Shown one piece after another: positions 8,164-17,300 of a stretch of DNA of 45,483 nucleotides. Position 1 is the stretch's first letter. The number at the start of each line of letters is the position of its first letter. Under the pieces are notes generated by a model. It was not told the DNA's origin, made no database searches, and saw only the letters and a list, made by a program, of their open reading frames with translations. This DNA is from Verrucomicrobiota bacterium (lineage in GTDB: Bacteria; Verrucomicrobiota; Kiritimatiellia; CAJWTS01): contig JAQBYD010000031.1 of NCBI GenBank assembly GCA_027623315.1, forward strand, positions 1-45,483, in the 5' to 3' direction. The translations under genes were made by a program, and so were the position numbers.

Positions 8164-9756
8164 CTATTCGTCGGGGCCCTTGGGTACGAATATTGACATA
8201 TCGACGCCGATACCGGCTTCCTGCAACTCCTCGACAAAATGCGGAATGATGCCCGTCGCCATGAAGTTCCCAAGAACCCTTCCCTCCTCGGAGATGCCCG
8301 TCTTGACGTACTTGAACATCTCCTGAACCTGGATCTCACCTTCGTACATCTCGCCCAATTCGGCGATCGAGGTCACTTTGCGGGTCCCGTCCGAGAATCG
8401 GCTGATCTGTACGATAATATCGACGGCGGAGTGCACGTTGTCTCTCACGGATCGCAACGGAAGGTCCATGCCCGCCATCATCACCATGGTCTCGATGCGA
8501 CGCAGGCAATCGGATGGGCTGTTCGCATGCGCGGTGGTGAGCGAACCGTCGTGGCCGGTGTTCATGGCCTGGATCATATCCAGCGCTTCCCCGCCGCGAC
8601 ACTCGCCGACCACAATGCGATCGGGGCGCATACGCAGAGCGTTCTTCACAAGGTCCCGGATCGTAAACTCACCCTTGCCTTCGATGTTGGCGGGACGCGT
8701 CTCAAGACGTGCGACGTGATCTTGCGGCAAGTTCAGCTCGGCGGAATCCTCGATCGTCAAGATTCGAGCACCATCCGGGATGAATGACGCCAATACATTG
8801 AGCAACGTCGTTTTGCCGGAACCCGTTCCCCCGGAGATCACCATGTTCTTGGCTGTGACCACGCATAACCTTAGAAACTCCGCCATCGCAGACGACATCG
8901 CCTTGTATCCCAGAAGGTCTTCGATCGTCATCCTGCGGTCGGGGAACTTGCGGATCGTGATCAGGGGACTATCCAGCGCGAGCGGTGGGATAATCGCGTT
9001 AACGCGGGAACCATCCGCAAGGCGCGCATCGACCAGTGGCGAGCTTTCATCGATGCGTCGCCCGATCGGGCCGACGATGCGCTCGATGGCGGTCATGATC
9101 TCGGCCTTGCCGAGGAAGTGCGTCTTACTGAGTTGAAGCTTCCCGTCCCTCTCGATGTAAATCTGCTCCGGCCCGTTGACCATGATCTCGGTCACAGACT
9201 TGTCCTTCAAAAGATCCTCCAGTGGCCCCAGCCCAAGCGCCGCGTCCAGCACGGACTTCTTCAGATCCTGCCGGTTATACTCCGAAGGCAACTCCTTGCG
9301 GCGCTCCTCAAGCAGAGAATCCAGAGTCCTGCTCGCGCGGTCACGCAACTCGGCATCGCCCATCTGCTCGACGGAAATCTGCTTCAGATTTAGACGCGCA
9401 ATCAGCTCGCCATGCAGCGACCGAAGGATCTCCTCAAGCGACTCGCTTTGCTCGGAGCGGAACTCCTCTTCACTCTCGGCGAAGGTCAGGCTGTAGGGAC
9501 CGATAACGAACTGGGCGCCCTTCGACAGGATCTGCTGGATGATCTTGCCGTCGTCAATGAAGGTTCCGTTCCTACTGCCGAGATCCTGCAGCCAGAACGC
9601 TTCACCGCGTTGTACGACCTGGGCGTGCTTCGTGGATACCGCGCTGCTCTTAAGGATGAGATCGGCCTCGACGGAACGGCCCATGATCAGCCGGCCCCCG
9701 GAGATCTCTATCGTCTCGTTACGATACTCCCCCCCCTGAACAATCAGAACGGGCAT
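8164..9756 (-). CDS. tadA: TadA/CpaF pilus assembly ATPase with N-terminal FHA domain
   Basis: 530 residues. An FHA domain (about 20-92) keeps all phosphopeptide-binding positions: GRS (R27), STKH (S41, H44) and RNGT (N63). A linker and the CpaF/VirB11-type secretion ATPase follow: Walker A GGTGSGKTT (about 309-317), the acidic box around LRMRPDRIVVGECRGGEALD, and the HAN motif TTAHANSPSD. This enzyme powers Flp pilus assembly at the inner-membrane platform. The FHA domain should let a phosphorylated threonine protein dock on, or switch, the motor; that step is inferred. FHA-CpaF fusions are known in several deep-branching Gram-negatives, so the fusion is not unique. It sits between the secretin gene and tadB. 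A second tadA paralogue is encoded at 12814. Confidence 0.93.
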   Translation of the reverse strand: MPVLIVQGGEYRNETIEISGGRLIMGRSVEADLILKSSAVSTKHAQVVQRGEAFWLQDLGSRNGTFIDDGKIIQQILSKGAQFVIGPYSLTFAESEEEFRSEQSESLEEILRSLHGELIARLNLKQISVEQMGDAELRDRASRTLDSLLEERRKELPSEYNRQDLKKSVLDAALGLGPLEDLLKDKSVTEIMVNGPEQIYIERDGKLQLSKTHFLGKAEIMTAIERIVGPIGRRIDESSPLVDARLADGSRVNAIIPPLALDSPLITIRKFPDRRMTIEDLLGYKAMSSAMAEFLRLCVVTAKNMVISGGTGSGKTTLLNVLASFIPDGARILTIEDSAELNLPQDHVARLETRPANIEGKGEFTIRDLVKNALRMRPDRIVVGECRGGEALDMIQAMNTGHDGSLTTAHANSPSDCLRRIETMVMMAGMDLPLRSVRDNVHSAVDIIVQISRFSDGTRKVTSIAELGEMYEGEIQVQEMFKYVKTGISEEGRVLGNFMATGIIPHFVEELQEAGIGVDMSIFVPKGPDE

Positions 9757-9793
9757 AATGCTGTCCGATAGGCTTGCAGGAGACTACCGGTTC

Positions 9794-11170
9794 CTATTCT
9801 TCCAGCAGAGCTTCGCGTTCCTTGCTGAAGGAGCCGCCCGTGGCTTCCGTAGCGAACGCAGCGCGTGGCGTCAACAGCACGACGAGTTCTTTCTTCTCTT
9901 TCGCTTCCGTCTTCTCTGAGAAGAACGTCTTCAGCAGCGGAATGTCGCCCAACAGCGGCGCTTTCTCGTTGAAGCGATTCTCGAGCTGCTGGACCAAGCC
10001 GGAGAGCAAGATACTTTCACCGGTTTTACAGATCGTGGTGCTGGTCGTCTCGAACTTATCCAGCGCCAGGTCACCTCCTCCGGCCTGGGCGGTCGGAACG
10101 CTAACCTCGATCGTGACCTCGGTCATGATGCGGTCCCGGCCGCGCAGTGTAGGCTTGACCGTCAGAATGATACCATGCTCGACCTTCTCCAAGCTCCCGC
10201 CGGTGTTTCCGGTGACCTTGAAATACACTTCACCGCCATTGTGGAAACGACCCTCGCCGCCGCTCTTCGTGGTGATGTGAGGCTTTGCGACCACGCGGCC
10301 GTTGCCCTTGCCAAGCAGGAGATTCAGGCGGGCACTGGCATTGATGCCGACGTTATAGCTAAAGAGGTCGCTGGCTCCCGTGCCGCCCTCCGCGCTGCCG
10401 CCAATATCGACACCGAGCGTTTTTAGAACGTTGAACCCGATATTCTCAGAGTCACTGACCGTCACCTCCACAAAGTGCACATCGATCTCGATCATGACCT
10501 CTTCGACGGCAATCAGGTTCACCACCGTGGATACACGCAACTTGGCCACCTCGGAGGCGCGCTTGGCGTCGTTCTCATCATACACCACGCCCTCAAGCGT
10601 CGCGGTCTCGCCGGCGACGCGCACGATCACGGTGTCGATGCCGATGTCTCTCTTAATCGCCTCGGCTACGAACTTGTTGAGGTCGGAGCGATCCAACTTG
10701 TACAACGGCAGAATCAAGCCACGGTACGCTTCGGCGACCTTGGTCACACGGTCGTGGTCGGACTTGGTCAGGAGATTCCCGTCGAGCACGACTTTGTCGC
10801 CGACCTGCGACACCTTAAGGCCTTCCACGCTGCCGAGCAGCTCCTCGATCTGGGCGGCCATTGAGCTGAGGTCCTCGACCACCGACACGTTATAGACCGC
10901 ATCTTCGCCCTCGAGGCGCGCCACGCGCAGCTCGCTGGTCCCGGGCTTTTTTCCCGTTACCAGGACGCCGTTACCGTCGCCGGTCGGCTGCGCATCGATC
11001 ACGTCCGGGTTGGCGACCATGATCTTCGCGACTCCGACCGGAATATCGATCTTATGGGTCGATCCCGGCACCAGCTTAACAGCCTGTGCGGCGGTGATGG
11101 ACACGGACGCAAGCACGGCGCACGCCCCCATCGCGAACAAACGAACCGAATGCATTGGTGTGATCTTCAT
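9794..11170 (-). CDS. cpaC: CpaC/RcpA-family secretin of the Tad pilus
   Basis: The ATG at 11170 is chosen because GAGAGGAGA lies about nine bases upstream and it starts a good signal peptide (basic MKITPMHSVR, hydrophobic core, cleavage near AQA, residue 30). A TTG 30 bp further upstream is less likely. The 458-residue product has the CpaC N-terminal domain (PGSTHKIDIPVGVAKIMVAN, about 35-54), two BON-like segments (about 100-225) and the C-terminal secretin core (about 240-440), which contains VEHGIILTVKP, LLSGLVQQ, PLLGDIPLLKTFF and ELVVLLTP. It forms the outer-membrane pore through which the Flp pilus leaves the cell. It follows cpaB in the same direction (91 bp) and precedes tadA. Confidence 0.93.
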   Translation of the reverse strand: MKITPMHSVRLFAMGACAVLASVSITAAQAVKLVPGSTHKIDIPVGVAKIMVANPDVIDAQPTGDGNGVLVTGKKPGTSELRVARLEGEDAVYNVSVVEDLSSMAAQIEELLGSVEGLKVSQVGDKVVLDGNLLTKSDHDRVTKVAEAYRGLILPLYKLDRSDLNKFVAEAIKRDIGIDTVIVRVAGETATLEGVVYDENDAKRASEVAKLRVSTVVNLIAVEEVMIEIDVHFVEVTVSDSENIGFNVLKTLGVDIGGSAEGGTGASDLFSYNVGINASARLNLLLGKGNGRVVAKPHITTKSGGEGRFHNGGEVYFKVTGNTGGSLEKVEHGIILTVKPTLRGRDRIMTEVTIEVSVPTAQAGGGDLALDKFETTSTTICKTGESILLSGLVQQLENRFNEKAPLLGDIPLLKTFFSEKTEAKEKKELVVLLTPRAAFATEATGGSFSKEREALLEE

Positions 11171-11261
11171 CGTCAATTGTCTCCTCTCTACAATACTCAA
11201 CCTACAACGACCTGCCTCTCATTTCCCTGACGAACTGTGCGCCAACGGGACTCCCAGCCAG

Positions 11262-12113
11262 CTAGTCTACGCCGACCGCCACGGCCTCTGTCGTGCGCCC
11301 TTTCTGCACCTCGATAATGCGTTTCTTTCGCAGATCGTCCAAATCGCCAATCAAATCTTCCATCTCCTTGAATGTAATTCGCGGAAGTGTTTCGCGGGCC
11401 ACGGTCTCAATGTCCTCCTCGTTGCGCAGGGCCACGCCCAACTCACCGTGCTGACTCGCGAACATCAGCAGCTGCGCCTCCTGTAGGGTGACCGACACCG
11501 TGACGCTGCCGCCACCGCCCGATCCTCCGCTGCCGGGGCTCGTGACATTCTGCATATCGTCCCCCACCGCGATGATCGTTACGTTTTGAAGCAACACGAT
11601 ATTGACCATATCCGAATGCTGACGCCAGGCGGCGGCCGTCGCGCCGGCCGCCTTGATGGCGTCGGGGAGCGCAAACGACGAGATAATATCAATATGGTCG
11701 TTGGGCTTCAGAAGCTTGCCCTGCACGCCCATCGAGACTTCGATCGTGAAGGCCCGCTCACTGGAAGGAACCAGGCCGGCCAGTCCGCCGTGCCGCTCCA
11801 CCGCGAAGTCGGTCCACTGGATGATATCGCCCTCCTTGACCCGGTACTGAAGTTTACGTCCAATCACCTGGCGAAGTTCCTCCGCGCCACGCACCGCCTG
11901 CGCCGGAATGAACTGCGGAGGGATCTCCTTGCCAAAGACCATGGATTGCTTCAGTTCCGCCCCGGCATCGATATCGACGCTCGCAGCGACGACTTTCTTT
12001 CCCTTTAGCTGATCCTCGTATTGGTCTCGTATGCTCTGCACGTAGGACCGGATGGCGAGAACGCCGATAATTAGGAACACGACCGCTACGATAATTGGAG
12101 CACGGTTTTTCAT
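11262..12113 (-). CDS. cpaB: CpaB/RcpC pilus assembly protein
   Basis: 283 residues. A single N-terminal membrane span (about 6-24) is followed by an SAF domain (about 41-105, with VVAASVDIDAGAELKQSMV at its start). Then comes the RcpC C-terminal domain (about 118-250), recognised from SERAFTIEVSMGVQGKLLKPNDHIDII split across its strands and the later VTLQEAQLLMFASQHGELGV. A glycine-rich insert, SPGSGGSGGGGS (about 201-212), interrupts that domain and is probably a flexible loop. CpaB/RcpC is a periplasmic, membrane-tethered protein thought to stabilise or gate the secretin. No Shine-Dalgarno sequence precedes the ATG, and 178 bp separate it from flp, so it may have its own promoter. Confidence 0.88.
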   Translation of the reverse strand: MKNRAPIIVAVVFLIIGVLAIRSYVQSIRDQYEDQLKGKKVVAASVDIDAGAELKQSMVFGKEIPPQFIPAQAVRGAEELRQVIGRKLQYRVKEGDIIQWTDFAVERHGGLAGLVPSSERAFTIEVSMGVQGKLLKPNDHIDIISSFALPDAIKAAGATAAAWRQHSDMVNIVLLQNVTIIAVGDDMQNVTSPGSGGSGGGGSVTVSVTLQEAQLLMFASQHGELGVALRNEEDIETVARETLPRITFKEMEDLIGDLDDLRKKRIIEVQKGRTTEAVAVGVD

Positions 12114-12291
12114 AAGTTTTATGCAGCAGACAGAGACGAAACGCCCCGGTCAGACTTGAATTCAGAGATGGTTATTCAACCGAAAATGACAATCCTGGGC
12201 ACCCACACGCCATGCAGGGGGACCGCATGAGGCTAGAACCCCAACATGACCAGGGTTTGATCCACGCTCCGATCGAGGCAATGGACCACGT
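12114..12291. other. Intergenic region between flp and cpaB
   Basis: 178 bp without a gene. The only structure I see is a short palindromic stretch around 12212-12230 (CATGC and GCATG arms around AGGGGGACC) with no following T-run. It could slow transcription after flp so that pilin is made in excess over the machine parts, as in other Flp loci, but the sequence does not show a convincing terminator. Confidence 0.3.
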
Positions 12292-12540
12292 CTATTCACC
12301 ACCCTCTACGTCGTCGGTGAAGTCTCCCATGTCATCCTGATCGTCATTGATGTCGCCCGAAGAATCCGTGACGGCCTCTGAAGTGCCCGCCAGGGAGGAT
12401 GTAATACGCGCGAACGTGTTCTTGATCTGCTTACCGAAGATTGCAACGGCCGCGATGCAACCGACCGCAATCAGGCCGACGATGATGATCATCTCGGTCA
12501 TCGTCTGACCGGTAATTCTCTTATTCTTGGCGAGCTTCAT
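12292..12540 (-). CDS. flp: Flp-type major pilin precursor
   Basis: 82 residues starting at the ATG at 12540, which has AGAGGAGG seven bases upstream; a longer frame to 12597 has no such support. The leader MKLAKNKRITG is followed by QTMTEMIIIVGLIAVGCIAA: a glycine at the prepilin peptidase site, glutamate at mature position +5, then a hydrophobic helix. That is the Flp/Fap pilin pattern, although the usual Glu-Tyr pair is Glu-Met here. The mature protein (~71 residues) ends in a long acidic tail (DSSGDINDDQDDMGDFTDD...), which is unusual for Flp pilins and would place negative charge on the fibre surface. It is the first gene of the leftward pilus series, divergent from the second ATPase gene. 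Confidence 0.9.
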   Translation of the reverse strand: MKLAKNKRITGQTMTEMIIIVGLIAVGCIAAVAIFGKQIKNTFARITSSLAGTSEAVTDSSGDINDDQDDMGDFTDDVEGGE

Positions 12541-12813
12541 GGTTGGCCTCCTCTGCTGTGCGTTTTGCCCTACTACTTTTCCACGTACCGAACCCATAAA
12601 TTAACCAGTATCCGGGCGGTGTGCAAGCGGAAATGTACGATAAAAAAACGTGGCAGGGCGCGATTCAGACTGCTAATCTGTGCTAATCGAAGGCGTTTGT
12701 GATGGGCATGACCTATTGCGCCGGCGGTGCTACTCACTCCGGCGTGCCGAGCGTTAGCCGGTGTCCTACGGGGCAGAGGGACGCCAGCGCGGCTGTCAAA
12801 GGGAGGCAAGAGA
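12541..12813. promoter_or_regulatory. Divergent regulatory region between flp and the second tadA
   Basis: 273 bp between two divergently read genes, so promoters for both should lie here. The clearest signal is a direct repeat of TGCTAATC at 12671-12678 and 12681-12688. The repeat period is 10 bp, one helical turn, as expected for two monomers of a regulator on the same DNA face. A run of seven A's at 12645-12651 lies next to it. A weak leftward pair, TTGCAC and TAATTT with 17 bp between, lies near 12600-12630; I am not confident in it. Confidence 0.4.
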
Positions 12814-14277
12814 ATGATTACGCTGCGTGTACAAGGCGACAAGGGCACCCGGCTCTACCAGTTCGACCAGGCCGAGATTCGAATCGGGTTCCGCAGCGGT
12901 CTCGAAATCAGCTTCCCGGCGGCGGCGGGCATTGCGGACGACAGCATGCGCCTTATCCTCGACGCAGAAAACGGCTACACCGCCGAAGCCATTGGTGACT
13001 CTACGCTCTTCCGACTCAGCGGCAGCCCGCTCTCCGGTCGCGTGCCGGTTAAGGAAGGGGACGTGATTGACTTCAACGACTACAGCGTCAAGGTCGAAAG
13101 CATCGCCCTCAACGGCGACGGCAGTGACTCCGCCGACGGCAACACCGAGACCCCCACCTCCGGCGGCGCCAAGCCCCGCGAGCGCGAATCGTACCTTTTA
13201 ATGTTTCTCGAGCCCGTGCGCAAGTACCTGCTCGCCGACGACTGCTCCGAAATCATGATTAATGGTCCCAACCAGATTTACGTCGAGCAGAAGGGCAAGC
13301 TCATCCTGACCGATGCGAAGTTCCTGAACGAAGCAGCGCTGGAGGCCGCCATGCGCAACGTTGCGCGCCATGTCGGGCGCACGTTCAACGACGTTCAGCC
13401 GCGTCTCGACGCGCGCCTTCCCGACGGATCCCGAATTCACGCCGTCAAGCCGCCTCTCGCCAGGCACGGGACCGTCGTGGCGATCCGAAAATTTGCGAGT
13501 GACATGCTCACCATCGAGAAGCTGATCAGCTTCGGCTCGATCTCGGAGATCGGGGCCAAGGTCATCGGCCTGGTCGTGAGCCTGCACAAGAACGTGATTA
13601 TCTCGGGGCCGACCTCCTCCGGAAAGACCTCCGTCTTGAACGTGCTGAGCAGCTATATCGATAATTCCGAGCGCATTCTGGTTATCGAAGATGCCAGCGA
13701 ACTGCAATTGCAGCAGGAACATACCGTACAGTTCGAGACCCGCAAGCCCGATGAACACGGCAAGGGCGAGGTCGCCATTCGCGATCTCGTGCACTCCAGC
13801 CTGCGCCTGCGGCCGGACCGCCTGGTCGTCGGCGAAATTCGAGGCGGCGAAGCGCTCGATATGCTGCAGGCCATGAACACCGGCCACGCCGGCAGCATGT
13901 CCACCATTCACGCCAACGGCCCCAAGGACGCCCTGACCCGTATCGAGACCTGCGCCCTGCTCAGTGGAATCGATATCCCCCTCGCGGCGTTGCGTGAGCA
14001 GGTCGCGTCGGCGGTGAACTGCGTGGTGCATACGGCGCGACTTTCGGACGGATCACGAAAAATCACGCATGTGACCGAAGTCCTGCCACTGGAAGACGGC
14101 AAGTACGTGACCCAGGACCTGATCCGCTTCCATATCGACGAGGTGGGGTCCGACGGCGCGCTGACCGGGCGGCACATCGGCACCGGGGCTATCCCCACAT
14201 TTCTTGAAGAGGCCAGGATGCGCGGGATGGAGATCGAGGAGGCATGGTTTGAGGATGGTACGCTCCAGAAGCCGTAA
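12814..14277 (+). CDS. Second TadA/CpaF pilus ATPase, with degenerate FHA-like N-domain
   Basis: The ATG at 12814 follows GGGAGG by seven bases; the frame extends to 12727 but without support. The 487-residue protein has an N-terminal ~95-residue segment with FHA-like spacing (IRIGFRSG near 22-29, KEGDVIDFNDYSVKVE near 80-95). It lacks the S-x-x-H and S-x-N-G residues needed for phosphothreonine binding. The ATPase part is intact: Walker A GPTSSGKT (265-272), LRLRPDRLVVGEIRGGEALD, and the STIHANGPKD histidine box. It is therefore a probable active motor ATPase, paralogous to the one at 8164. Its job may be retraction, an alternative substrate, or forming mixed hexamers; none is shown by sequence. 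The PP2C gene follows after 55 bp in the same direction. Confidence 0.88.
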   Translation: MITLRVQGDKGTRLYQFDQAEIRIGFRSGLEISFPAAAGIADDSMRLILDAENGYTAEAIGDSTLFRLSGSPLSGRVPVKEGDVIDFNDYSVKVESIALNGDGSDSADGNTETPTSGGAKPRERESYLLMFLEPVRKYLLADDCSEIMINGPNQIYVEQKGKLILTDAKFLNEAALEAAMRNVARHVGRTFNDVQPRLDARLPDGSRIHAVKPPLARHGTVVAIRKFASDMLTIEKLISFGSISEIGAKVIGLVVSLHKNVIISGPTSSGKTSVLNVLSSYIDNSERILVIEDASELQLQQEHTVQFETRKPDEHGKGEVAIRDLVHSSLRLRPDRLVVGEIRGGEALDMLQAMNTGHAGSMSTIHANGPKDALTRIETCALLSGIDIPLAALREQVASAVNCVVHTARLSDGSRKITHVTEVLPLEDGKYVTQDLIRFHIDEVGSDGALTGRHIGTGAIPTFLEEARMRGMEIEEAWFEDGTLQKP

Positions 14278-14332
14278 CCGCGGCGAGCGGAGATAGAGAA
14301 CTTTTCAGACTCCCACCACGCTTTCAATACGC

Positions 14333-17300
14333 ATGGACTTTTCCCATCTCGAATACCACGAGCGAACCGACAAGGGACGCAAGCGAAAGATCAACGAGGA
14401 CTCGCTCGTGGTCTGCCATGAGCATGGCGTCTATTCGGTCTGCGACGGCATGGGCGGCGCCGAGGGCGGCGAGATCGCCAGCGACAAGGCGGTAAAGTCG
14501 ATCGCAGAGGCCTTCGACGCGCTGGGGTCCGCGCGTGAGGCGCCTACGCGCGAGCGCAAAGGCAAGATTCTGGACCGCGCCATCAACAAGGCCTGCCGCT
14601 GGATCCATGATTACGCGGCAGAGCGCGACATCCACGGCATGGGAACCACGACCATCTCGGTCGTCTTTGATGCCATTCACACCGATCGCGCCATGGTTCT
14701 GCACGCCGGCGACAGCCGCTGCTATCGATATCGCGACGCCGTGCTCGAGCAGATCATGCGCGACCACTCGCTCGCCGAAGCGGCCGGGATCAAGGACGAG
14801 GAATCAATGGCTCCCCAATTTCGCGGCGTCGTGACCCGCGCCGTGGGAATCGAAGAGAGCGTTGAACTTGAAAAGTCGCCCTGCGACGCGCGGGAGGGCG
14901 ACATCTTCCTGCTCTGCTCCGACGGCCTGAGCAAGATGGTGACCGACGAGCGCCTTGAGCAGATCATCTGCGCGCATGCCGCCGGCAGCCTGTCGGACAT
15001 GACCGCGCAGATGATCGGGGACGCAAACGCGAATGGCGGAAAGGACAACATCACGGCGGTGGTGGTCCGTGTCAGCGCCGCCGCGCCACCGGGTGACTGG
15101 GTCAAGGATTACCAGGAAGACGACGACACGGCCGACACGGGCCTGACCCCGACCGCGACCCCGACCGCGCAGGCCGATGCCGACGGCGAGCCCACCGACA
15201 CGCATGACACGGCCACTCAAATCGAGAGATCCACCGACAGCAGCCCAACCCTCGCACCCGGCGGCACAAAGCCCAAGCCGGTCGTCCTGGCGGCGATTGC
15301 GGGGGCGGCGGTGATCATCATTGTCCTGGCCGTGCTTCTGCGCGGCTGCTCATCGGACCACGTCGACGATACGGACGGTGCCCCGGTGCCCTCCGTCGCG
15401 GAGATGAAATCGACCGTCGACCGCCGCGTCGAAGCCGCCCTCGACAGCGGCGAGTGGGGTGCCTTCACGACCTTCCTGGAGGACTCCGCCTCCGTCGTCG
15501 ACGCCTACGCCGCCGAACAGGGCAACGCCCTTCCCGACTGGGCCGCTGCGTGGGATCCCGGCTCCGACGTGGAAGCCAAGATCGACCTTCTTCTCGGCAC
15601 CGAACACGGGCCGGTCTACCGCGCGTGGGAGTCCTTGTGGCAATCGCAGGCCGCCTCCACAGAGCCGCCGACGTCGCGCGTGCGAGATCATCGCAAACGC
15701 ATGATCGGAATCCTGCAGGGGTTCGCCTTCGAGAAGGCCCCCGACGCTCCCGAGGGCGACCAGTCGCCGGAGCAACTCGCGGCCTGGACCTGCCGTCAGC
15801 ACCGGCTCGACGACCAACTGTTCAGCGGGGCCGTCGATGCCTTTACCGATACCCGCCGGACACTACTCGGGCCGCTCTGGGATCGGGCCCGAATCTTGGA
15901 TCTGCTCTGGCTGTATGCTCGATCCGGTGATATCGAATCGCTGGACGGCGCGCGCGAACACGCCGCCGCCCTGAGCAATGAGCTCAGCGCTGTGAAGGAG
16001 TGGCGCACACGCCTCTCGGCACGTCCGCTCAGCGATGCCGACCTCGACGAAGTGCCGGCCAGGGTCGAGGCCATCGATAGAGCATCCGCGGCCCTCTTCC
16101 AAACGGTTCTCAAGCGCGTCGGCGAGATGCGCGAGCAGGTCGACATCCTGAAGCAGTTCCGGCTCAAGTCGATCAGCCCACACATTGACGTCCTGTTTAA
16201 AACAAGGACGCTTGTCAAAGAGACGCAGGAGCCAAAACTGGACGCATCGTCGGAACTTGACCGCTGGATCGAGAAGACGCTCGACGCGCTACAGGCGATC
16301 GATGCCGCGCTCGCAAGCCTGAAGCCGTCCGCCGACGCACGCCAGGCATCCCTCTTCCTGGCTTTGAATCCGGCCGATGTAGAGGCGATTTCGGGTCTCG
16401 GCGCTGCCGAAGAGGCTCTCTTTCCCAAGTCGGCCGTCGATTTCAAATCGATGCCGCAGCTCCTGGCCTACGCAGATTTCCTCCGGGAACGGCCGCGGCA
16501 CGGCGTGATCGCGAGTCGAACCCGCGTGCTCGAGGCGGTCATCCAGATGCGCGGCGAAGCCCTTGTGCGAACGTTCCTGCTCCCCGAATCGCTGGATGTG
16601 GAGCGCGCCCGGCTGGTGATGGAAAACATGACCGGCCTCGAGGTGGCCTGGGCCGCCGTGATCAAGGATATCGAATCTGCGCGCGGCCACCTGCATGATC
16701 TGACCCCGGAAGCCGTGCAGCCCAAGAAGGATCCCTCATACACATGGGGCGCCGACAGCACCGGAGATCCGTGGGTGGCCTATGGAAACGCCCTTGAGGC
16801 ACTGCAGCGTGATCTGGACGGCAGCCAGGACCAGGATGCCATCTTCCCCGAGACAATTGACGAGAAGGCATACATGACCCGGTGGGAAGAGTTCACCGTA
16901 CCCAAAACGCGGCTGCGCGTCACCGTGGAGGGCCTCGTCGGGCCGGGATGGCCGCGCGTGGAGGTCGTCGACCTGCAGCCCGGTGTGACGGTTTCGGTTG
17001 CCAAGGGGCGGGCCGCGAACGGGGAGTTTCCGAACGTGGTCGAGAGCCCGTGGGGCGAAACGCTGACGTACAACGTCTCTCGTGAACGGCGCCGCGATGA
17101 GCGCCGGGAGGTCGTGCTCGATCCCCCCAACGGGCTGACCCGGCTCTGCAAACTCGCGGAGATCGCATGGAGTGATGCAGCCATGATCCGCGAAAAATGG
17201 TGGCCGTTTCTTACCGAGAACTACCAGAACGAGTTCGACCTGATCCTCCGCCAGAGAGCGTTGACCGAAGCCAACGCCGCACTGGGCGACCGCAATCACC

